Assembly (NCBI GenBank): GCA_025399215.1 | Contig: MU621109.1 | Span: 3,019-67,018, forward strand | Source: Globomyces pollinis-pini | Lineage: Eukaryota; Chytridiomycota; Chytridiomycetes; Rhizophydiales; Globomycetaceae | Length of the DNA stretch: 64,000 bases | Reading direction: 5' to 3' | Part shown: one piece after another, positions 12,058 through 22,859 of the stretch | How the letters are laid out: each line of letters opens with the position of its first letter | Numbering within the stretch: the stretch's first letter is position 1 | The notes under the pieces: model-generated | Databases searched by the model: none | The model's input: the letters and a program-made list of their open reading frames with translations, nothing else | Told to the model about the DNA's origin: nothing | Program-made: the position numbers and the translations under genes

Positions 12058-12255
12058 AAGTTAACTTTTTTTCTAGACCTTCTGCCTGGTCAAATAGCAC
12101 TTTAAATTGATAAACACCATCAACTAATTGATTAGTAATTAAAACAATACTTGAGGATCAGTATTCATTATTCATTCAGAGAATACTATAAGTAAACATG
12201 TTTTTCCACAACCATTATCTTCTACAATGACAAGCTTTTCTCTAATCTCTGGCAT
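12058..12255 (-). pseudogene. truncated Rho-type GTPase fragment
   Basis: The frame opens with [15 protein letters not shown], then [12 protein letters not shown] and a TGA stop. This is nearly the start of fungal Rho1 with a damaged P-loop (EDNGCGKTC where GDGACGKTC is normal). After the stop, another frame shows VDGVYQFKVLFDQAEGLE, which lines up with the switch II region of Rho (VDG...LWDTAGQE). The rest of the GTPase is absent. It therefore looks like a decayed partial copy rather than a gene. Confidence 0.6.
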
Positions 12256-12443
12256 TTTTTGAGAGGGAAAGAAATATAAGCCTGCAATTCAATACCAACC
12301 ATAGAGCGTTGCACACAGGGGAAGCCATAATGAATGTGATTAGATGATGTGCAATATACGTGTTATGTGCAGTCACATTAAAAATATCGATTTACAAAAT
12401 ACTCAATCCAATCAACTATTTCATTTGCAAGTTAAAAATGACA

Positions 12444-13776
12444 CTACTTTTTATTGACACCATCCATAATTTTCAAGAATGATGACACCATTCCAGCAGG
12501 ATCACCCATACTACTAGGTACAATGACTGTATTGGATTCTTTGGCAATTTGTCCAAAAGCATCAATGTATTTTTCAGCAACGGTCAGCGAAACTGCTTCT
12601 TTTCCTTCCAAACCTTGAGATTTGAGAACAGTTGAGATTTTTTCAATTGATTTTGAAGTTGCTTCCGCTCGCAATAACAATGCTTTTGCTTCTCCTAATC
12701 ATCTATTAGCATTACATAAAGGGTAAACATTTCGAGTAAAAAGATAGTTAAAAAGAAGCTATTTGTGATAGATCTTACCCTCTGCGATATTAATTTGGCG
12801 TTGCATGAACGCTTCAGACTCCAAAATTTGTGATTGTTTCGATCCTTCAGCAACGTTAATAGCAGCTTGTCTATCAAATTGTCAACTAATCATAACAATA
12901 CCGAGATCCTTCAGATTCCAAAATTTCTGCACGCTTCTTTCGCTCAGCTGACACTTGTTGATGCATACTATTGACAACATTTTCAGGCGGATAAATATCT
13001 TGATGTTAATATTATAAAAAAATACCTTTGATTTCATATCTTAGACATTTGATACCCCACTAATATATTAATGTACGAATCATACTTCTGATGACGCTGC
13101 ATTCATTGTTTCTACGATACGTGAGTTCAATAGTGCACTAAAATTAACAATAATGACGTTTGTACCGTTCTGCCAATGTCTTGTCCAAAGTCATTTGTCC
13201 AATTTCAGCTCTCTAAAATGAGTCTCTGGATGAATACCATTGCTGTTTGAGCCAATTGTGCAATAGCATATTCGGCATCATCAATTCCATAAGATGCTTT
13301 ATAGGCATCATAAATACGATAGTAAAGAACTATATATAAATTGAGTTGAGGATACCTCCATCTAAGGCCAAGGTGACGTTATCTACAAGGGTTAATATAT
13401 CATTTATATCGACCTTGAGTGATAGCTGATTGGGATGGAATAGCCACTGCGATTTCTTTTAATGATTTAACGTAACTAGAATAAGTTTAAGTGTATGCGT
13501 ACGTTATTGAGTCCAGGATAGGGATCAAAATATTTAAGCCAGGATTCAGGATTGAATGAAACTTTCCCATACGTTCTACAACCCAAGCTTCTTGCTGAGG
13601 GACAAACTTGATAATCTACAAAATGAACAAGTGAGTGAAAGTACAGTATTGATTGGCATTTGAGTTGAAGAAGAAGCATAGCTCCTTGCTATTAATTGAA
13701 ATTGATTTGAGTTCAATTTATTCCAGATTGGATTCCTGAATGCATTGATTGATCTGATAATATTTCCTGTTTTCAT
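12444..13776 (-). CDS. STOML2: mitochondrial stomatin-like protein 2 (SLP-2 type)
   Basis: Eleven exons with introns of 29, 27, 31, 26, 25, 28, 26, 27, 31 and 84 nt join to 332 aa. The first 45 residues are basic and Ser-rich, like a mitochondrial presequence. The SPFH/band-7 domain follows (FVPQQEAWVVERMGKFH, GLNILIPILDSI, SLKEIAV), then YKASYGIDD, the coiled-coil AEIGQM...SALL region and the C-terminal LTVAEKYIDAFGQIAKESN block. The order and spacing match animal STOML2, an inner-membrane scaffold that binds cardiolipin and prohibitins. It is divergent from the next gene by 102 bp, and both products look mitochondrial. Confidence 0.9.
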
Positions 13777-13878
13777 TTCCAGAGTTGACTTTTTTCTCCT
13801 CCTTTTTTTTTGTTCTTTTCATTCCGATTGAATTGATAATCCAAACAAGAAACAATAATTTTTTAAATAGCAATACAA

Positions 13879-14809
13879 ATGTTCTATACAAATCGATGTC
13901 TGTCTACTGCTCAATCAGAAGCTCCCAAATTCATCTACAAATTGCACCCTGCAATTGTTTACAAAAATCAAATGAAATTAAAACGAAAAGCTTACTTTGA
14001 AGAAAATAAATTTGAAGCTTTAAAATCAAAGTCCCTTGTACGTCAAAAAAGATCTTTAAAGTCTCAATTGAATCAATTACAAAAATTGGATATCGAAATG
14101 TTCAAACACTACCGAAATGATGCATTCAATGCTTCTGATGCTGCTATCTCCTCTCAAAAACCAACCAAAATTGATCACTTGTTAGCATCTGCTCCTAAAA
14201 AAGCTAACCCAGCAAAAGATATCTCAGATAAACTTGAAGTGAAAGAGGTTTCTTTGTTTTTTTTAACCATTAGACCAGAAAACAGAATTTCATCAACACT
14301 AGAAAACAAAAATCTGGTACTTATTTTCCACTTTACTGATTTTAGATAAAAACTTGGATGCTTTGGTTCAATTGTATCATTTATCTTCCCAGTTTGTCAC
14401 ATACAGTAATTTGGATCAGAAAGTGGAAGCTGTCTTTATGAAGGGGCCTAGTAGAAAGGGTAATGACTTTCCTTCTCCATTTATCTTTATCTTTCATTCT
14501 CAAAATTAATTTACAAAATTGCTGACTTTATCAGTCCAAATAGAAGCATTACTCGCCGAACACGAAAGAAACATGGATTCTGAAAATTTGGGCAAAATGG
14601 GTAAAGCATTCACCAACAGGGAATTGGCTTTACGTCAAACCATTCAAGGTTACAGTGTAAACCACAACACAGAGCTGGGTATGCTGATCTTATTTTTAAC
14701 CTTAGATGTAAATGGTATTCGTGAAAAGTTGGCTGTAATAGAGAATGGTGATAAAAAGTCTCCAACTGAAAAGTTTACTGAACTAATGCAGAAGAAATTT
14801 GATCAATAG
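13879..14809 (+). CDS. probable mitochondrial protein, possibly a mitoribosomal subunit
   Basis: Five exons (13879-14247, 14274-14316, 14346-14459, 14535-14678, 14706-14809) with introns of 26, 29, 75 and 27 nt encode 257 aa. The N-terminus (MFYTNRCLSTAQSEAPKF) resembles a mitochondrial targeting peptide. The rest is Lys/Gln-rich and helical, with LVQLYHLSSQFVTYSNLD in the middle and IREKLAVIENG near the end. The middle block is reminiscent of the fungal small-subunit protein mS26/Pet123, but I cannot confirm this. Pairing with the divergent STOML2-like gene is consistent with a mitochondrial role. Confidence 0.6.
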
Positions 14810-15068
14810 TAACCATATACATGATGTGACAGAATATATTATATTTGACAGTTAAGAATCAGGAATTTTTTGGGAATGAGTCAACAAGATGTTCAAGTTT
14901 CTATTTCGACGGTTAAATACGAAGTACTATGAGTATTACTGACTGTATGTGAAAACATACATACTAAATACCGGTTTGAAGTACAAACTAGCCCTCGTTT
15001 CAGTCCACCAATTCCCTTGAATTCCAATCGGATCCAATGCTTTTCCTTCTAAAAAAGTAAAGAATAAA

Positions 15069-15677
15069 ATGTACGGAACAATTGGGTTAGTATTGCTTGG
15101 CTTGGTGAATGGACAAGGATATGCTGAGTTATGGAACTCGGATTCCAAGTGTGCGGGTAAACCAGTTCGAATCGATAAACCATGTTCACCATTTACTGTT
15201 GGTACCTGGACGGCTTTCAAAACATGGAAATGTTATAACGGAAAGGGTGTGATGTGTCAATTCAATTATTTGAAAGACTGTGAAGACAATATCAAGGTTT
15301 TTGGATGTGGTATGATATCAGTACAACCATTAGATGATAAAGAATGTAATTATGCATTCACACAAGGTGCTCAAGTTTTTGGAAAGGGGTACTGTCCGAT
15401 TGAAAGTGTCACAACTAAGGGTGATGTGGTATCTACCAACAAACCATCAACCAAAACGGATTTAGTGGTTGCGACCAGCACCAAGCAGTCAGCAGTGACC
15501 ACTGATGCTGTGACGACCGATGCAGCTAGTGTTGGTCAAGTGTCAGGGGCAACAACATTAAGCAATAGCGCGACTGTCCCAGCGGCTGCTACCACTACTA
15601 CGACTAGTGGGGCAGTAGAAACAAGATATACAAACGGTATTTTAGTACTATGTATGGTGTTGTATTCATTATTATAG
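15069..15677 (+). CDS. secreted GPI-anchored Cys-rich surface protein
   Basis: A single exon encodes 202 aa. A hydrophobic signal peptide (IGLVLLGLVNGQG) leads into a domain of about 100 residues with eight Cys. A Thr/Ser/Ala/Val-rich stretch likely to be O-glycosylated follows, and the protein ends in a hydrophobic tail (ILVLCMVLYSLL) with no charged residue after it, as for GPI attachment. Such proteins sit on fungal cell walls or plasma membranes. The Cys domain is not one I can name. Function unknown. Confidence 0.7.
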   Translation: MYGTIGLVLLGLVNGQGYAELWNSDSKCAGKPVRIDKPCSPFTVGTWTAFKTWKCYNGKGVMCQFNYLKDCEDNIKVFGCGMISVQPLDDKECNYAFTQGAQVFGKGYCPIESVTTKGDVVSTNKPSTKTDLVVATSTKQSAVTTDAVTTDAASVGQVSGATTLSNSATVPAAATTTTTSGAVETRYTNGILVLCMVLYSLL

Positions 15678-16072
15678 AATAAACCATCATTTTTGTTTTT
15701 ACAATGCATACCATTTTCAAGTAAGTTGAATAGTAATGAGTTACTGATAGGCAAGAGTTTTTTGTATTAATCACACAGTAGAGGTGAATATTCGGTGTAA
15801 AATTGGTAGATATTTGAACGAGTGGAATTATTATTTTGAGTCATGATGATGGATTATGATACTGGAATAGATACGATAGAACACGGTACTGGTCACCTCA
15901 GACAGTTTCCTTGCAGCTACTGCTCTAAGTATAAGAACCAATCCTAGTGCTAAGCATCTCCCACTAGTTTGTTGTTTTGTTTAATTTTGGTTGTGAGTAA
16001 AAGATGAGGGATTAATGCGATTCAATCTTGTCTAAAAATGAAAAAAACTAATGTTTCAGCTTTTTTTCATCA

Positions 16073-17223
16073 ATGAACAGACTACTAAAGACCGTCCATA
16101 AATCCGCTGTAGCTGGCAGTCGTCTGGGCCATACCCTGGTTGTTCCTTATGTTCATGCTCCTATCGTCAAGTTCCAGGATGGTATTCCTGCTGAGCAAGT
16201 CAGAGAACTTACTGACTTTGAAAAGAAGTGGGAATTCTGGACTACCTCTACATCCTTCTATTTAACCACCCCTAAAACTAGAGTATTTCTTGTCTGACTT
16301 ATCATAGGGTGTTGTTGCTATCCCTCCTGGTGAAAGCTGGATTATCGAACGATTTGGTTCTTTCAACAGAGTCCTCACCACTGGAACTCATTTAATTCTT
16401 CCTTTTATTGAGAGTGTTCGTACTGTCAAAGTTAACACTTTGGCTACTTTGGGTGTTTTCGCTCCTGGTGTTGCGTCAAAAGGTTTTTAAATTTTTTTTT
16501 AATGATACAGATGGAACTGCTGTCGATGTTTATGCTGTTGCCTACTATAAAGTTGTAGACCCTCAAGCGGTAAGTTTCAACTATCATAGATCTTCAGCAT
16601 ATGAATAATTTTTTGTCAAAATTTCAATTGTGAATTTTACTAATTAGTTGATAGTCTGCCTACTTTGTTGACCCAGAAACAAATAAATTAGACTCTGAAC
16701 GTTCAGCTGCTAAAACTATCAAACATGCCCTTGCAGCTGCTGCTTCTGAATACAGTGCTACCCTCACTGCATCAGACAAAACCGCCATCGCTTCCAAAGT
16801 TCTTGCCAAAATTCAACAAAAACAAGATGAATATGGACTCAAATTCGAAACTGTTGAAATTCGTAATTAATGTTTATTAATGTAGTTTAGGAGGAAACTT
16901 CCCAGTTGAACAAAACGTACCTGCAAAAATCCGTGCATATGACCCACCTTACCCAGATTTTGATGCCCCAGGACATGATCTAAGTGCTGATTACTGGAAT
17001 GAGTATTTAACTCCAATGTATTTCAAGAAAATTCAATATGGATCCCACAAAACTCCTGAAACTCCTAACGCTGTTTCATTAGAATGGAGTATTCCATCTC
17101 CTCCAGATTTCCATCACTTCAACCATGTAATTTTTCTTCTATTTCTAATCTTTCTAGCTTCCTCGTGTCACCCAAGCTCCAGAAATTGAAGAATTGGAAA
17201 AATTAGGAATTAAACATCATTAA
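16073..17223 (+). CDS. mitochondrial-type SPFH/band-7 protein with unusual C-terminal tail
   Basis: Six exons (16073-16282, 16308-16482, 16511-16569, 16655-16862, 16891-17126, 17158-17223) with introns of 25, 28, 85, 28 and 31 nt encode 317 aa. The first 20 residues are basic and suit mitochondrial import. The band-7 domain runs from about residue 70 (VVAIPPGESWIIERFGSF) to about 215 (FETVEIRGNF), with an Ala-rich amphipathic part. The last 95 residues (from RAYDPPYPDFDAPGHD) are not stomatin-like. They contain LEWSIPSPPDFHHF, which resembles the C-terminal tail of cytochrome c oxidase subunit I. The protein differs clearly from the SLP-2-type gene 2.3 kb away. Confidence 0.75.
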
Positions 17224-17693
17224 AAATCCAATAAATCTGTTGATTGAAAGTATGTTTCTTTTTTCTTTTTAGAAGGGTGTTCTATAATTGGATTGATTCT
17301 TTCAATTGAATAAATTTAACCTCATACTTCATAGATACAGAAAACTTAAAGAATTTAGCAGTGAATCGAAGTTAACACAGTGCTTGATATTGTTCTGACC
17401 ACATTTATTTCATTAACATGAGTAGTCACTTGTACAAATCAATTCATCACCAGGAATTGTATCATGTGTAAACTGGGTTGTTAACAACAAATGTAGCAAT
17501 GGATACTTAAACCTGTTTTGATTGCAAGATTATTAAGGTGATTATTGGGTAATTGATAAATAATCTTCAAATAGTAATCAACTGCTTGTAAAATGAATGT
17601 ATATTGTTATATATCATAGCTAGACTTTAATTCATTTGTCCAGCTCTCCAATTGAAAGTTCGAATTCTTTGCATTCACGATAAATTCCGAATC
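17224..17693. other. intergenic, nothing recognised
   Basis: About 470 bp between the convergent band-7 and MEK-type genes contains no supported ORF. The last part may hold a short terminal exon of the kinase, since a GT...AG pair at about 17667-17698 would replace the stop and add roughly ten residues. Confidence 0.5.
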
Positions 17694-18889
17694 CTAACGT
17701 GAATTAAACAAATTTACCAACAACATTTTAGGAGTAGGTCTTGCAGCAATATCTTTAATAACGGTAGATTCACAAAACTGTACAAATGGTTTACTAAAAC
17801 TGTCCAAAGACAAACTCGGGATGGGATCGTTTACAATCATTTGTTGTATATCAAATATCGAAGCTTGATCCACATTCAAAGGATACTTTCCCAACGCCAA
17901 TTCCATAATTGTCAGACCAAAACTCCACACATCGGATTGAGTTGTGCTTGGTACTTTCTTTGAAATTCGTTCCGGCTATGGTTAAATTGGATTCAAATTA
18001 CTGGTATATAGATGATTGTTCCACGTACACTATTCGCCATTGAAACCCCAATCTCTTTAGCAATACCAAAATCTGCCAATTTCACCAATCCTTTTGAGCA
18101 TACCAATATATTAGCTGGTTTGATATCTATGATGAGATTGAAATGCTATACCGCGATGAATCACCTTGTGTTCTTCAAATAGATATACCAACCCGTTCAA
18201 TAGCTGCAGGCATATTATTGATATAGGTGTTTCTTGAATTCGCCCCAACTTTTTCAATATATCTTCTAATGATCCTAAATCCATGTACTCCATCATTATG
18301 TTTATATCTTGTTGTTCAATAAAAGAACCATAGAAAGTAATCACATTGCTATGAATACATTTCCTTAAGATTTTCAGTTCTCGTAATAAAAGGTTTTTGA
18401 TTCGTTTTTCATCTTCTTTATCATTTGTAGCAATTGAGACGATCTAAACTGTGTTAGTATTGCTAATTGTATATGAATGAACTAAGAAATTCATATTTGA
18501 GAACCGTGTTTTTTTACCTTTCTAGCCATGAACAAACCGGACGGAATATGCAATACTTTAGAAACCACTCCACTAGACCCCGAACCAATGTCTTTCAGAT
18601 ATCGAATATCAGTCAATTGAAATTTAATCTTTTCAACTTTATTCTGATCTTGCATTAGAGGATCATTTGAAATTCCACTTTCTGTATCATTTAAACTTAA
18701 TTTTGATAATGATGATAATGATATGTTTGATGGTAATCCTGATTTCCTTTTTTTGGGATCTTTACTATTTCCAATCAGTCCTGATGGACTCTTTTCTAAT
18801 ACTGCCAATGAATTGATATTGTTTGGACTCAAAAGTTGACCATTTGGTGATTCAGTGGGTGCTGCTCCTTCAATAACTGAAAATCCCAT
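17694..18889 (-). CDS. MAP kinase kinase (MEK family)
   Basis: Four exons (18518-18889, 18152-18443, 18002-18126, 17694-17975) with introns of 74, 25 and 26 nt give 356 aa. The N-terminal 80 residues are Ser-rich. The kinase has IGSGSSGVVSKV, the ARK lysine, HRDIKPANIL and ADFGIAKEIG. The activation segment SMANSVRGT keeps the two serines (S-x3-S) that upstream MAP3Ks phosphorylate in MEK1/2. It is followed by PPERI and SDVWSFGLTIMELALGKYP. This places it among dual-specificity kinases that activate MAP kinases, in the cell-integrity or mating type of pathway in fungi. The last exon could be slightly longer through an alternative terminal intron. It is divergent from the permease at 19141. 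Confidence 0.88.
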
Positions 18890-19140
18890 GGATTATATTT
18901 AATAGATTAACATTACAAAATAGATTTTATAAATTTATGATGTCATTCAATTCACATTATCTGATAGGTTTGTTTTTTGTTTATCACGCTATTTCTTAAA
19001 TTGTATTGAATGATTATCATCTTTACTCAACAAACTTACTAGACACTGGATAAGATAAGAAAAATATTGATTGTGATGTCAGTCAAATGAAATTATACTT
19101 GAGATCATATCTGATCAGAAACGCGTAAAATTTCTATCCT

Positions 19141-20730
19141 ATGCTAACTCAAAAAGAGAGTCGTATTAACACACTTAATGAACGAATATTTCAACCAGTT
19201 CTCAAAACTGTTACAGATGATTATATTAAAAAGCGCGCTTTACGAGATAGTTGGATATCTAAACCACACTTGATTCTATTTGGAGTAGGTACGGTCATCA
19301 CTGGGGAATTTGCTGCTTGGAATACAGGTTTGATGTATGGTTGGGGTTCAATGGTCGTAGCAACAATACTAGCAGGTCTTCACTACTTATGTCTATTATT
19401 ATGTCTTTCAGAACTATCAAGTGCTTTACCATTTTCAGGAGGTGTATTGACAATAACAACCGCAAGTATGGGAAATGTTTTTGGATATATCATTGGATTG
19501 GTTATTTTTATGCAAAATCTACTACCTTATTCTCAGACTGCTTTACTAGTTAGCAATTACTACATGCGCCTAGCCAAACTAACACCGGATCAAGTAGATT
19601 ATTGGAAATACATTGTTAGCTTTATTGTCATTTTGGTCAACTCTATCATTGTCATCGACTTGAAACTATTTCATAGAGTAATTTCTGTTCTTACTTGTAT
19701 ATCTATCTTACAAATAGTCACCATCTCTTTTTTAATGATTCCTACGTTCTCAAAAAGTGATTTTTGGCTCAATGTGGGAATAATGGATTTCAATTCGTTT
19801 TTGCCAAACGGAATTGTTGGAATATTAAGCTGTATGCCCTTTGCTATTTGGTTTTATGTCGGAGTCGAGACTCTTCCAAATCTCACTGAAGAAGCAAAGG
19901 ACGCTTCTACTAACATACCAAAAGGGATGCTGTATGGTTACGGAATCTTATCTACTTTAGTCGTTATCGTCATGACATTGGTTGGTTGTAACCCAGGGAT
20001 AGACTCATTACAATCATCTATTGATCCCCTAAACGATTTACTATTCATCAATTATGATATTAACCCTTCATCGGTATTTGGAATGACAATCCAATGGACC
20101 TTATCGCTTGCTCATCATGTCTCAACTATTGGATTTTCAATTGCTTGTATACGAGTCATGTATTCGCTTAGTCGCGGTGGATATTTCCCAACATCATTGT
20201 CAATTACATATCAAAGAAGTAGCCCAAATTCATTTGGTCATGGATCCCCCATCTATGCAATATTAGCGTCAAGTGTTGCATCATATGCTATGGTTGTGGT
20301 GACATTCCTTGTTAGCAATACACCACAGGTCAGTTTTCTAGTATATGGAAGCGCATTTTATACATTAACTGCTGCAATTTTTGTATTCATATCATACATC
20401 ATATTAAAATTCAAATCTCCTCATCTACAAAGACCTTTTGACTTGTCAAAATATACCAATCCCTATATTGTCCCTATACTTGGAATCATATTGGATAGTT
20501 TTGCCATTTTTGGTTGCTTTACTTCCAACGCACATAACATCATTGTATTCTATTTGCTCGTCATTCAAGTATTTTTATCACTTCTATACTACATTTTTTA
20601 CGTCCGACATCGTTTGATCCTATCTACTGAACAAAAATTCATCAAATTAAGAATTTCTAAAATGAAACAAGAATTAATTTTGAAAGATCAGCAAAAATTG
20701 AAAAAGAGTGGTCGTTCCGTGTTGCAATAG
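19141..20730 (+). CDS. ethanolamine/amino-acid permease-like APC transporter, copy 1
   Basis: A single exon of 529 aa has about twelve hydrophobic helices. The N-terminal cytosolic part (LNERIFQPVLKTVTDDYI) precedes the signature GVGTVITGEFAAWNTGL, then LSELSSALPFSGG and GNVFGYIIG. These match the ethanolamine permease (Eat) branch of the APC superfamily better than typical fungal amino acid permeases. A conserved VGVETLPNLTEEAKD block and a basic cytosolic tail follow. The likely cargo is a small amine or amino acid moved with protons. Three paralogues lie at 37.2-46.3 kb. Unlike them it has no intron before the YSLSRGGYFP motif. Confidence 0.85.
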   Translation: MLTQKESRINTLNERIFQPVLKTVTDDYIKKRALRDSWISKPHLILFGVGTVITGEFAAWNTGLMYGWGSMVVATILAGLHYLCLLLCLSELSSALPFSGGVLTITTASMGNVFGYIIGLVIFMQNLLPYSQTALLVSNYYMRLAKLTPDQVDYWKYIVSFIVILVNSIIVIDLKLFHRVISVLTCISILQIVTISFLMIPTFSKSDFWLNVGIMDFNSFLPNGIVGILSCMPFAIWFYVGVETLPNLTEEAKDASTNIPKGMLYGYGILSTLVVIVMTLVGCNPGIDSLQSSIDPLNDLLFINYDINPSSVFGMTIQWTLSLAHHVSTIGFSIACIRVMYSLSRGGYFPTSLSITYQRSSPNSFGHGSPIYAILASSVASYAMVVVTFLVSNTPQVSFLVYGSAFYTLTAAIFVFISYIILKFKSPHLQRPFDLSKYTNPYIVPILGIILDSFAIFGCFTSNAHNIIVFYLLVIQVFLSLLYYIFYVRHRLILSTEQKFIKLRISKMKQELILKDQQKLKKSGRSVLQ

Positions 20731-21017
20731 CTATGAACATGGACACTAACTAACAATCATAAAAAGAACTATTTCATATACAACAATACAATTATAAGTA
20801 GTAATTTTAACAATGCAATTGACTCTCATTTGAATATAGTTTGATTGAACCAGTGAATATTAAATTAAATTTCGTGTAGAATTAAAAGTATTTATGAGAT
20901 CAATTTATGAGGTGTTCAACTACAAACAAAAAAACAATAGAAAGAAACTAATGCCAGGATAACAAATAATTCAAACTTGTATCAATCAAAGCAATTGGTA
21001 AAGAAACAATCTAAAGA

Positions 21018-21224
21018 TTAAATCAAGTGTAACATTACCAATAAAGCGCAATCGGTTGCAGTTTTAGCAATTGAATTACCAAATGGGAAGCTAGCATTCA
21101 TTGGTTGAAAACTTGGTTCCAAATTCATAGTTGGATCATTATCTTTAAAGTGTAAATCTTCGTATACTTCTGCAGACGTGATCAAATTACCAAATTCAAC
21201 ATCAAAGTTATATAAATCAAACAT
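21018..21224 (-). CDS. small hypothetical protein, possible distant member of the 75-aa family
   Basis: A 68-codon ATG frame starts MFDLYNFDVEF and ends ALLVMLHLI. It shares the MF-[DE]-L start, an acidic N-terminal third and a PMNASFPFGNS stretch that parallels AMNATFSYAPS of the 75-aa proteins downstream, but in opposite orientation. A divergent, inverted paralogue is possible; identity is low and may be chance. No membrane or signal sequence is clear. Confidence 0.45.
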   Translation of the reverse strand: MFDLYNFDVEFGNLITSAEVYEDLHFKDNDPTMNLEPSFQPMNASFPFGNSIAKTATDCALLVMLHLI

Positions 21225-21648
21225 TTTTTAAGTTTAATTAAAATTATCTTGATTTCTTATACGTTAATCAATTGACCGTTTTTCAAGGTGTCGCTCTGCA
21301 ATCACCATCCATGTGGTTTACAACGGACCTTTTTTAAGTATCCCAAACATCGCCCTATACTTACTTGTTTGTTCAAAGAGTGCACTTAACTGTTTTGCTA
21401 ATAATAAACTCGCTTATTTCACTGTGACTTATATAAACTGGGAAAAAATTTAAATCATTCCGGTAATCTGGTAAACACCTTACATTACATACTTTGATAC
21501 AGTATATCAATAAAATGGCATCTTATTATTTGATAATATCAATGCCCTTGTTTGTGTGGGTGTCTTTGGGAGACATTTGGGTGTTGTTGCTTTTACCAAA
21601 AGAACAACACATCGAAGGACACGCCGGTTAACCCACAGCCCGGACCAG

Positions 21649-21654
21649 TATAAA
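21649..21654 (+). promoter_or_regulatory. TATA box of 75-aa gene copy 1
   Basis: TATAAA lies 50 bp before the ATG of the first 75-aa gene. Equivalent TATA-like words stand before copies 2 and 3 (22576-22583 and 23995-24000), 36-56 bp from their ATGs. Confidence 0.5.
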
Positions 21655-21698
21655 TTTAACCAACAATCATTGGCAAAATCAACAAGTAAACCTTTCCA

Positions 21699-21926
21699 AT
21701 GTTTGAATTATTCTCCAACCAAGATCTTTTCAGTGATATCATCATCTCCAGTGATTACAACAATGCCTATGATCCTTCCATTCATAAAACCAACAAATCC
21801 GAAAATGGATTCTTGTCCACTCTTGGCAGTTATGCATCCGATCTACTTATCATGTCTTACACACTTCCATTGATGGCCATGAATGCTACCTTTTCATATG
21901 CTCCTTCCATGAAAATGATTGCTTAA
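21699..21926 (+). CDS. 75-aa tandem-family protein, copy 1
   Basis: An intronless frame of 75 codons begins MFELFSNQDLFSDIIISSD. A polar middle (YDPSIHKTNKSENG) follows, then a hydrophobic stretch, LLIMSYTLPLMAM, and the end ATFSYAPSMKMIA. No signal peptide, known domain or homologue is recognised. Against copy 2 it has 13 nucleotide changes, of which I count 11 synonymous. That argues for a translated, constrained protein. The 3' flank contains TTAAGATCTCATATTTAAAAT followed by polyadenylation-like AATAAA, shared with the other copies. A frame at 21556-21873 overlapping it is a shadow. Confidence 0.75.
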   Translation: MFELFSNQDLFSDIIISSDYNNAYDPSIHKTNKSENGFLSTLGSYASDLLIMSYTLPLMAMNATFSYAPSMKMIA

Positions 21927-21979
21927 TCATACCAATCAATTAGAATTATCCAATGTACAATATCAACTGTACATTCACA

Positions 21980-22031
21980 ATCTCTTAACCGTCATATCTT
22001 AAGATCTCATATTTAAAATAAAATAACATAC
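21980..22031 (+). terminator. shared 3' flank/poly(A) region of copy 1
   Basis: The words CGTCATATCTTAAGATC and CATATTTAAAATAAAATA recur after copies 2 (22898-22935) and 3 (24296-24332), 40-60 bp after each stop. Conservation outside the frame together with an AATAAA-like core suggests a shared 3' UTR and polyadenylation signal. Confidence 0.55.
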
Positions 22032-22631
22032 TATCTCTTATTCAAGTATTTTCCTTTTAATTGAAAATGGTTGTGAATGAATGAATCCCCATTTCGGTTT
22101 TTCATCAACATTGGGATTCGGTATTGTACAAAAATGATATCCATAAGGTCACTGTATTAATCTCAAAGACGGTAGCTCATCATACACGATCAACAGTATA
22201 TCGCGTTTTGATGGTTTATGATGTCCGACACGATCCGATCCAGTTAAATTATTCTTCGACTTCATTTCGCAAGTTAATATGTGTCACTATGGTGAAGTTA
22301 ATATAATAGTGTTGTATTTCGTTTCAAATAAAAGATGGTGTATATGAATCTCGTTCCCAAGATAAAGCATACTATCATAATTATCTCAACGTGATTTATG
22401 TCTCGACAATCCGTATAGCTGTGCTTGACTCTTTACCTTGTCTAGACAAAGACCTAAAGAGAGGTAAACGCCTGTGGCGTTGTTCAGATCCGTTTAAGGA
22501 CAGAGTAAAGGAACAATGTGGAACAGCATGTCCTAAACAAGGTGTCGTTAAAAGATAACTCATAGCCTTCATTACTATATAAACCAACCAGATTTCTCTA
22601 ATAAAAACTCAACCAAATAACAATCTACTAA

Positions 22632-22859
22632 ATGTTTGAATTATTCTCCAACCAAGATCTTTTCAGTGATATCATCATCTCCAGTGACTTCAATAACGCC
22701 TATGATCCTTCCATTCATAAAACCAACAAATCCGAAAACGGATTCTTGTCAACTCTTGGCAGTTATGCATCTGATCTACTTATCATGTCTTATACCCTAC
22801 CGTTGATGGCCATGAACGCTACCTTTTCATATGCTCCTTCCATGAAATTGATTGCTTAA
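22632..22859 (+). CDS. 75-aa tandem-family protein, copy 2
   Basis: The protein differs from copy 1 at two residues (Tyr to Phe and Met to Leu). The 16 nt before the ATG (CAATCTACTAA and neighbours) are shared with copy 3. TATATAAA stands at 22576-22583. Compared with copy 3 I count 16 nucleotide changes, 13 of them synonymous. The intergenic DNA between copies is not obviously repeated, so the duplications are not fresh. Confidence 0.78.
   Translation: MFELFSNQDLFSDIIISSDFNNAYDPSIHKTNKSENGFLSTLGSYASDLLIMSYTLPLMAMNATFSYAPSMKLIA

Noticed and set aside
15850..16060. Possible small RNA or promoter element before the band-7 gene
   Set aside because: Only AT-rich sequence and short repeats; nothing that stands above background.
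21556..21873. 105-aa ORF overlapping 75-aa gene copy 1
   Set aside because: Not preserved in the other copies, whereas the 75-aa frame shows synonymous bias.
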